64,000 nucleotides of DNA from Roseomonas indoligenes (GTDB lineage: Bacteria > Pseudomonadota > Alphaproteobacteria > Acetobacterales > Acetobacteraceae). Below, piece after piece: positions 59,102-64,000 of the stretch. The notes under the pieces were generated by a model. The model saw nothing but the letters and a program-made list of their open reading frames with translations. It had not been told where the DNA came from and did not search any database. The stretch lies in contig NZ_JAGIZA010000016.1 of NCBI RefSeq assembly GCF_017813365.1, positions 58,418 to 122,417 on the forward strand, read 5' to 3'. The position numbers and the translations under genes were made by a program. Numbering within the stretch: position 1 is the first letter of the stretch; each line of letters begins with the position of its first letter.

Positions 59102-59971
59102 TCAGCCCACCTCGGCCGCGAGCCAGCCGCGCAGGGCGGCGAGGGCCGGGTCATCCTCGCGGCTCGCGTCGTGCAGCAGGGTGAAGTGCCGGGTCGTGCG
59201 CCGGACATGCGGGTGCGGCGCCGCCACCCGCCCGGTGGCGAGGTCCTGCGCCACCAGGGCCCGGATCGCCATCGCGACGCCCAGCCCCTCCGCGGCCGCG
59301 TCGAGCGCCAGGGCGATGCTCTCGAAGCGCGGGCCGGCGGACGCATCGACCCCTTCGATGTTGGCACCCGCGAGCCAGCGCGCCCAGTCGTCCGGGCGCT
59401 GGCGGGAGTGCAGCAGCGTCGCGCGACGCCAGTCCAGGGCAGGGAGGCGCGCGGGGGCGAGGACCGGCATCGTCTCGATTGGGACGAGGGGCATCGCGAG
59501 AAGGCCGGGGCGCGGGCGGCGGTCCGTGACGGCGATCACGGCGTCGAAGACGCCGGGCACGAGCTCCAGCGGATCCGCGCTCGTCTCCAGCTCGACTTCC
59601 AGCTCGGGATGGCATTCCCGCAGACGGCCCCAGCGCGGGAGGAGCCAGCGGCTGGCGAAGAGCGTGTAGGCGCCGATCCGCAACCGCCGGCGCGGCGCGG
59701 CCTGGCGCATGGTGACGAGCCCGGCGGCGATGCGGTCCAGCCCCTCCCGCGCGGCGGTGAACAGGGCGTCCCCGGCCGGGGTCAGGGCGAGCCCGGCCGC
59801 GGCGCGGGTGAAGAGCGGCGTTCCCAGCTCCTCCTCCAGCGCGCGCACGCCGCGGCTGACCGCCCCGGGCGTGACGGAGAGTTCCCCGGCCGCGCGGGTC
59901 ACGCTGCGGTGGCGCGCCGCCGCCTCGAAGCTGCGAAGGGCGACGAGGGAGGGAAGGCGCCGGTAGGTCAT
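59102..59971 (-). CDS. LysR-family regulator (GcvA-like)
   Basis: A 289-residue LysR regulator with the GcvA-type opening LPSLVALRSFEAAARHRSVT and AAGELSVTPGAVSRGVRALE (about residues 6-50), then LFTRAAAGLALTPAG. The co-inducer domain begins at RRRLRIGAYTLFASRWLLPR. It is divergent from the acyl-CoA dehydrogenase gene. A palindromic T-N11-A box sits 7 bases before its start codon, the usual place for autoregulation plus control of the divergent gene. Confidence 0.9.
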   Translation of the reverse strand: MTYRRLPSLVALRSFEAAARHRSVTRAAGELSVTPGAVSRGVRALEEELGTPLFTRAAAGLALTPAGDALFTAAREGLDRIAAGLVTMRQAAPRRRLRIGAYTLFASRWLLPRWGRLRECHPELEVELETSADPLELVPGVFDAVIAVTDRRPRPGLLAMPLVPIETMPVLAPARLPALDWRRATLLHSRQRPDDWARWLAGANIEGVDASAGPRFESIALALDAAAEGLGVAMAIRALVAQDLATGRVAAPHPHVRRTTRHFTLLHDASREDDPALAALRGWLAAEVG

Positions 59972-59977
59972 GGCCCG

Positions 59978-59992
59978 TTGAGCCTAGCTCAA
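59978..59992. promoter_or_regulatory. Predicted LysR-type operator
   Basis: TTGAGC (59978-59983), CTA, GCTCAA (59987-59992) is a perfect 6-bp inverted repeat fitting the T-N11-A rule. It lies in the 100-base gap between the divergent lysR and acyl-CoA dehydrogenase genes. Confidence 0.6.
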
Positions 59993-60071
59993 GGGCGGCG
60001 GCGAAGAAATCGATTGGCGGCCCCCGATGGCGGGACCAGCCTTGGGCCGAACGAAGGTGAGGAAACGCGCC

Positions 60072-61781
60072 ATGCACATCCGCCCTCCCGGTCCGGATCA
60101 TGCCCCGCTGGCCGGCGCCGCCGCGATCCCCGACAGCCACGGGCTGAACCTCTTCCGGGCCGATCCGGCGCTGGCCCGCCTGGCCTCGCTCTACCTCCCG
60201 GACGCGCTGGCGGCGCATCTCGCGCCGCATCTGGACAGGCTTGGTGCCCTGGCCGGCGGCTCACTGGACGCGCTGGCGATGGCGGCGGACCGCAACCCGC
60301 CCGTGCTGCACCAGCGGAACCGCCGGGGCGAGGACGCGCAGAGCGTGGAGTACCACCCGGCCTACCGGGAGATGGAACGGCTCGCCTTCGGGGAGTTCGG
60401 GCTCGCCGCCCTCTCCCACCGCGCCGGGGTGCTGGGCTGGGATGCGCCGATGCCGCCGGCCGCGAAGTACCTGCTGACCTACCTGTTCGTGCAGGCGGAG
60501 TTCGGGCTGTGCTGCCCCGTCTCCATGACCGACAGCCTGACGCGCACGCTGCGGAAGTTCGGATCGCCCGATCTCATCGCCCGCTATCTGCCGGCGCTGA
60601 CGAGCCAGGACCTGGATGCGCTGAACCAGGGCGCGATGTTCATGACGGAGCAGGGCGCGGGGAGCGACATCGCCGCCACCGTCGTCCGCGCGGCGCCGCA
60701 GGAGGACGGAACCTGGGCGCTGACGGGCGACAAGTGGTTCTGCTCTAATCCCGATGCGGAGCTGGCCATGGTGCTGGCGCGGCGCGAGGACGCGCCGGGG
60801 CTGCGCGGCGTCTCCCTTTTCCTGCTGCCGCGCACGCTGCCGGATGGCCGGCCGAACCACCACCGGATCGTGCGCCTGAAGCCGAAGCTCGGCACCCGCT
60901 CCATGGCCTCCGGCGAGGTCACGATGAACGGCGCCGTCGCCTGGATGGTGGGGGAGCCGGAGGCGGGCTTCCGGCAGATGGCGGACATGGTGAACAACTC
61001 CCGCCTCTCCAACGGCGTGCGCGCGGCGGGGATGATGCGGCGCGCGGTGACGGAGGCGCTGTTCATCGCCCATCGCCGCGTGGCCTTCGGCAAGCGGCTG
61101 GTGGAGATGCCGCTGATGCGGCGGCAGCTTCTCAAGATGACCGTGCCGATGGAGCAGGCGCGGACGATGGTGTTCCAGACGGCCGAGGCGCTGCGGCGAT
61201 CCGATGCCGGAGAGGAGGGCGCCTATCCACTGCTGCGCATCCTGACGCCGCTGGTGAAGTTCCGCGCCTGCCGCGACGCCCGCAAGGTGACTGGCGACGC
61301 CATGGAGGTGCGCGGGGGCTGCGGCTACATCGAGGAGTGGTCGGACGCGCGGCTGATGCGGGACTCCCATCTCGGCAGCATCTGGGAGGGCACGAGCAAC
61401 ATTGTGGCGCTGGACGTGCTGCGCGCCGCGACGCGGGAGGGATCGCTGCCCGTCCTGCGCGACCATGCGCGGGGCCTGCTGGGCAACAACGAGGCCCTGC
61501 CGGAAGCCGCGCCGGCGCTGGAGCGGGCCATCGCGCTGGCCGAGGCGGCGCAGGGCGATCCCGCGCTCGCGCGGCAGGCGACCTCGGCGCTGTACCACGT
61601 GACATCGGCGGCGGCGATGGCCTGGGAGGCCGGGCGGCTGGGCGCGCCGGAGCGGCTGGCGCTCGCGCGCCTGGTGCTGCGGCACCGCGTGCTGCCGCAC
61701 GATCCGCTCGCGGCGGAAGCGGAGGACGACGCACGGGACCTGCTGAACGATCCCGGCGCGCAGACGGGAGAGAACGCATGA
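60072..61781 (+). CDS. AidB-like acyl-CoA dehydrogenase family flavoprotein
   Basis: A 569-residue FAD enzyme of the AidB/long acyl-CoA dehydrogenase branch. The early sequence DSHGLNLFRADPALARLASL is typical of that branch. The flavin-binding segments are FMTEQGAGSDIAATVVRAAP (about 188-207) and GDKWFCSNPDAELAMVLARR, and the C-terminal core has RGGCGYIEEWSDARLMRDSH and SIWEGTSNIVALDVLR. A usual catalytic Glu position is occupied within IWEGT. It likely oxidises an acyl-CoA or nitroalkane-like substrate. The start at 60072 is preferred over 60027. The stop overlaps the Bug gene (ATGA). Confidence 0.9.
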   Translation: MHIRPPGPDHAPLAGAAAIPDSHGLNLFRADPALARLASLYLPDALAAHLAPHLDRLGALAGGSLDALAMAADRNPPVLHQRNRRGEDAQSVEYHPAYREMERLAFGEFGLAALSHRAGVLGWDAPMPPAAKYLLTYLFVQAEFGLCCPVSMTDSLTRTLRKFGSPDLIARYLPALTSQDLDALNQGAMFMTEQGAGSDIAATVVRAAPQEDGTWALTGDKWFCSNPDAELAMVLARREDAPGLRGVSLFLLPRTLPDGRPNHHRIVRLKPKLGTRSMASGEVTMNGAVAWMVGEPEAGFRQMADMVNNSRLSNGVRAAGMMRRAVTEALFIAHRRVAFGKRLVEMPLMRRQLLKMTVPMEQARTMVFQTAEALRRSDAGEEGAYPLLRILTPLVKFRACRDARKVTGDAMEVRGGCGYIEEWSDARLMRDSHLGSIWEGTSNIVALDVLRAATREGSLPVLRDHARGLLGNNEALPEAAPALERAIALAEAAQGDPALARQATSALYHVTSAAAMAWEAGRLGAPERLALARLVLRHRVLPHDPLAAEAEDDARDLLNDPGAQTGENA

Positions 61782-62740
61782 TGGATCGCCGCAGCCTTCT
61801 CGGCGCAACCCTGCTAGGGACGCTGGCGCGCCCTGCCCTGGCGCAGCCCGGCGCAAGGCCGGTGACGCTGGTGGTGCCCTTCTCGCCCGGCGGCCCGACC
61901 GACCTGATCGCGCGGCGCCTGGCGGTGAGCCTCGGCGAGGGGCTGGGCCAGACGGTGGTGGTGGAGAACCGCGCCGGCGCGGGCGGCAATATCGGGGCCG
62001 AGTTCGTCGCGCGCTCCGCGCCGGATGGCCACACCATCCTGTTCGGCACCTCCGGCCCGCTGGCGATCAACCGGATGCTCTACCCCGGCCAGCCCTACGA
62101 CCCGGTGAAGGACTTCACGCCCGTCGCGCCGCTGGGGCGCATCCCGAACGTGCTGGCGGTGAACGCGGGCGTGCCGGCGAAGAACGTGCAGGAGTTGATC
62201 GCGCTGGCGAAGAGGGAGCGGCTCTCCTTCGGCTCATCCGGCAACGGCGCCTCCTCCCACCTCGCGGGTGCGCTGTTCAACTCGATGGCCGGGACGAGCA
62301 TCGAGCACATCCCTTATCGCGGCACGGGGCCGGCGCTGAACGACCTGGTGGCAGGGCATGTCGCGATGGTCTTCACCGACGCGCTGACGGCCCTGCCGCA
62401 CCTGCAGGGCGGGCGCGTGCGGGCGCTGGGCATCACCACCGCGGAGCGTTCCGCCGTGCTGCCGGACCTGCCGACGGTCGCTGAGCAGGGATTGCCGGGC
62501 TACGACGCCTCAGTCTTCTTCGGCCTCGTGTTGGCGGCGAACACGCCGGACCCGGTGCGGGAACGGCTCCGCTCCACCTTCGCCACGGTGGTCGCGCAGC
62601 CGGAGATGCGGAAGTTCCTGGAGAGCCAGGGGATGCAGGTCGCACCGGAGCTGACACCGGCCGCGCTGACATCGCTGATGGTGACTGAGACGAATCGATG
62701 GGCGCGGGTGATCCGTGAGGCGAGCGTTAAGGCGGATTGA
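61778..62740 (+). CDS. Bug-family solute-binding protein (third copy)
   Basis: A 320-residue exported binding protein. Signal peptide MMDRRSLLGATLLGTLARPA is cleaved near ALAQP. VTLVVPFSPGGPTDLIARRL, VVVENRAGAGGNIGAEFVAR and YRGTGPALNDLVAGHVAMVF give an intact Bug pattern. The ATG overlaps the dehydrogenase stop, so it is coupled to that enzyme and probably supplies the carboxylate that is activated and oxidised. No membrane partner is nearby. A hairpin lies 40 bases past the stop. Confidence 0.92.
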   Translation: MMDRRSLLGATLLGTLARPALAQPGARPVTLVVPFSPGGPTDLIARRLAVSLGEGLGQTVVVENRAGAGGNIGAEFVARSAPDGHTILFGTSGPLAINRMLYPGQPYDPVKDFTPVAPLGRIPNVLAVNAGVPAKNVQELIALAKRERLSFGSSGNGASSHLAGALFNSMAGTSIEHIPYRGTGPALNDLVAGHVAMVFTDALTALPHLQGGRVRALGITTAERSAVLPDLPTVAEQGLPGYDASVFFGLVLAANTPDPVRERLRSTFATVVAQPEMRKFLESQGMQVAPELTPAALTSLMVTETNRWARVIREASVKAD

Positions 62741-62779
62741 GACAGTTGGAAGGCCCAAGTTCCGCCCGGGTATGAGGAG

Positions 62780-62810
62780 ACGCCACCATCCGGAGTGCCG
62801 GAGGTGGCGT
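62780..62810 (+). terminator. Hairpin after the Bug gene
   Basis: ACGCCACC (62780-62787) and GGTGGCGT (62803-62810) pair perfectly, with an inner CCGG/CCGG stem. It is a likely end of the acyl-CoA dehydrogenase-Bug transcript, though only TTG follows instead of a T-run. Confidence 0.5.
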
Positions 62811-63204
62811 TGCCGCAGCAACGTCCCCGCCATTCGGTTCAGGTCTTCGCCGATGCTGGCCAGGATTCCTGACGGGCAGCCACGCTGCACAATTCGCGAT
62901 GCCGCCGGACTTGTTTGATGGCGTCCTGAGCGGCCACTTCGAACCGGGCCACCGCGTCACGTCCCGGGGTCACGGTCTCTACTGTCCGCATCAACGGGGA
63001 CTGACGGTCCTGCGACAAGGCTGGTCTCACCATCAGCCTCGCTGCGCGGTCAACAGAGTCGCATCAGATCACCCGGGTCCTGGCAGGCCGGGGATGCCCT
63101 AATCCGCGAATCCCACCGTCGGACAGAAGGTTCCCCTGGTGGGGGCATCGCGGCCTCGGGCTGGCCGCCCGTGGGGACGGACGCGCCTCTGCAGGGGTCA
63201 CATG

Positions 63205-63228
63205 ATTTACCTCAAAATTTACCTCAAA
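63205..63228 (+). repeat. Tandem 12-bp direct repeat
   Basis: ATTTACCTCAAA occurs twice back to back (63205-63216 and 63217-63228). Iterated sites of this size in front of a gene often bind a regulator. No known consensus is recognised. Confidence 0.6.
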
Positions 63229-63240
63229 TAGTCACTTCAC

Positions 63241-63264
63241 AATTTCGTTTACTTGAACGAAATT
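63241..63264. promoter_or_regulatory. Inverted repeat, possible operator
   Basis: AATTTCGTT (63241-63249), TACTTG, AACGAAATT (63256-63264) is a perfect 9-bp inverted repeat in the AT-rich leader. The form is that of a dimeric regulator site. There is no T-run to suggest a terminator on the + strand. Confidence 0.45.
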
Positions 63265-63480
63265 TCGTGAGATGCCTCACCCCGGGTAAAGTGCCTCGTG
63301 AGCAGCCCAGCGTGGCCTCTTCCCACGATGCGAGCCCTACGCCCGCACTTTTCACGTGCTCAAATACAACCTGTGGTTGCGTCTTGATTTATCAGAGGTT
63401 AATCAAGCGGGGTGTTTAGCCTGTCGTTCTCAGGCAAGTACCTGAAAATGAAGGGGAAGCCGATGAAAACGTAAAGTATA

Positions 63481-63493
63481 GTTTACAGTAAAC
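63481..63493. promoter_or_regulatory. Palindrome GTTTAC-A-GTAAAC
   Basis: A perfect 6-bp inverted repeat with one central base, preceded by a related GTAAAG at 63471-63476. It lies about 95 bases before the last gene's start. Possibly an operator. Confidence 0.4.
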
Positions 63494-63587
63494 AATATTC
63501 CTTAAGTAAATTCTGTCGCTTCGGTCATGTCCGCTCCGCTAGCTGGCATCAGGCCTGAGGACGGCGCTTCCTTGTGGAGAGCGTGCT

Positions 63588-64000
63588 GTGTCGATCTCGT
63601 CTGTTCCCTCTTCGTTCTCATCCAATAGCAGCGGTAGCATTCTCGGCCTTGAGCTGGAAAATGCGGGTTCGGCCAAGCTGTCAGGTGGCATGACCAGCTT
63701 CGGACAGGTTTTCGCGCAGGGCGAGGTCGCCGCCGGCACCAGTCTCGTGGCCAAGATCGGCGGCTCCACCAGTGCCGTCCAGATGGACGTGAAGACAACC
63801 TACGCGGACGGCTCCGTGAAGATGGCCGTGCTCACCCTGGCCCGCCCTGACATCGCAGCCGGCCACAACGTGGATGTCGTGCTCAGCACTGGCCCTGTCT
63901 CGACGGCTCCTGCGCTGGACCTGTCGTCTGCCTTGTCGGGGCACAGCTTTGCGGTGTCGCTGACGCCGTCCTCGGGCGTGGCGCGGAGCATCGACGTGCT
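63588..64000 (+). CDS. Unrecognised protein, N-terminal part (runs off the right edge)
   Basis: A GTG start at 63588 with TGGAGAG 6 bases upstream opens a frame to the window end (137 codons). The start is serine-rich (SSVPSSFSSNSSGSILGLEL), then GQVFAQGEVAAGTSLVAKIG, TSAVQMDVKTTYADGSVKMA, VLTLARPDIAAGHNVDVVLS and a hydrophobic/beta-rich continuation. No cleavable signal peptide is seen. The repeated beta-strand character and Thr/Ser/Ala content suggest a surface or secreted protein exported without a classical signal, but I do not recognise the family. Codon use is less G/C-biased at the start than in its neighbours. Confidence 0.6.
   Translation, partial: MSISSVPSSFSSNSSGSILGLELENAGSAKLSGGMTSFGQVFAQGEVAAGTSLVAKIGGSTSAVQMDVKTTYADGSVKMAVLTLARPDIAAGHNVDVVLSTGPVSTAPALDLSSALSGHSFAVSLTPSSGVARSIDV

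Larger units (their letters stand above)
62741..63587. other. Long intergenic region with a compositional change
   Basis: About 850 bases without a convincing gene. The first half is GC-rich. It contains a 64-codon minus-strand frame (62839-63033) with EVAAQDAIKQVRRHREL, which might be a decayed small protein but has no support from context. From about 63195 the sequence becomes strikingly AT-rich for this genome, with a tandem repeat, two inverted repeats and poly-purine stretches, up to the start of the last gene. It probably holds that gene's promoter and operator sites. Confidence 0.5.

Noticed and set aside
62839..63033. A 64-codon minus-strand gene
   Set aside because: No ribosome-binding site or partner gene that I can see. 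Resemblance to small alphaproteobacterial proteins is limited to one helix, so it is mentioned only within the intergenic entry.

Overview
The window is GC-rich (codon third positions almost always G or C) and gene-dense. Its genes sit in tightly overlapping operons (ATGA/GTGA/TGATG junctions). The mix is typical of a free-living alphaproteobacterium, most likely an acetic-acid-bacteria relative such as Roseomonas: several orphan Bug-type solute-binding proteins, a very large NAD-dependent glutamate dehydrogenase, HWE-type kinase signalling, C-P lyase and aromatic-acid catabolism. The taxon is inferred from content only. I saw no rRNA, tRNA, CRISPR array, insertion sequence or complete prophage.

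Layout. 0-7.7 kb: a CoA-transferase cut by the left edge, two small proteins, then a Crp/Fnr regulator, a free CheB, a pseudoCheB-CheR-PAS-HWE kinase and a response regulator, all on + and nearly contiguous. 7.8-20.5 kb (+): an HpaI-type aldolase; the phosphonate importer phnC-D-E-E; a carboxylate-metabolism group (Bug protein, RraA-like protein, hydroxyacid dehydrogenase, a deacetylase remnant, SDR, oligopeptide-type binding protein); an MFS exporter; an ArsB-like permease. 20.5-28.6 kb (-): the complete C-P lyase operon phnF-M-G-H-I-J-K-L-N, with a ceramide-glucosyltransferase-like gene as its last member. 29-32 kb (-): SirB1-like, HIT and 5'-nucleotidase proteins. 32.3-37.6 kb (+): TauE/SafE permease with its TIGR02186 partner, a universal stress protein, a NifU-type scaffold, a RutE-like nitroreductase, hisF and a hisE with an unusual lysine-rich front end. 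38-44 kb (+): the 1576-residue glutamate dehydrogenase and a coupled MFS protein.

44.3-50.5 kb (+) is a coherent catabolic cluster: a LysR regulator, a dihydroxyphthalate-decarboxylase-like protein, a DUF1932 oxidoreductase and a Bug protein. These are followed by three consecutive enzymes of the lower protocatechuate 4,5-cleavage/gallate route: PDC lactonase (LigI), 4-oxalomesaconate hydratase (GalB type) and CHA aldolase (LigK/GalC). 50.6-58.4 kb carries an MFS exporter divergent from an AraC regulator, then an FCD-GntR repressor divergent from a TRAP transporter operon (DctP, fused DctQM, a hydroxyacid dehydrogenase and a second LigI-like hydrolase). A clear promoter with an overlapping operator lies between the last two. 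58.5-62.7 kb: a basic-tailed hypothetical protein, a LysR regulator divergent from an AidB-like acyl-CoA dehydrogenase, and another Bug protein. The last 1.2 kb is different in composition: an AT-rich, repeat-bearing leader ahead of the start of an unrecognised, possibly large protein that runs off the right edge.

Overlaid on this is a dispersed intergenic repeat family made of hairpins (B: CCAGGGGG...CCCCCTGG; A: GGGGAGAGGAAGAATTC-like). Its copies lie at about 8.6, 28.7-28.9, 37.6-37.9 and 44.0-44.2 kb, usually just past stop codons. One copy encodes the C-terminal tail of an MFS protein. The two most interesting leads are this repeat family and the glycosyltransferase attached to the C-P lyase operon, which may tie phosphonate scavenging to phosphorus-free membrane lipids.
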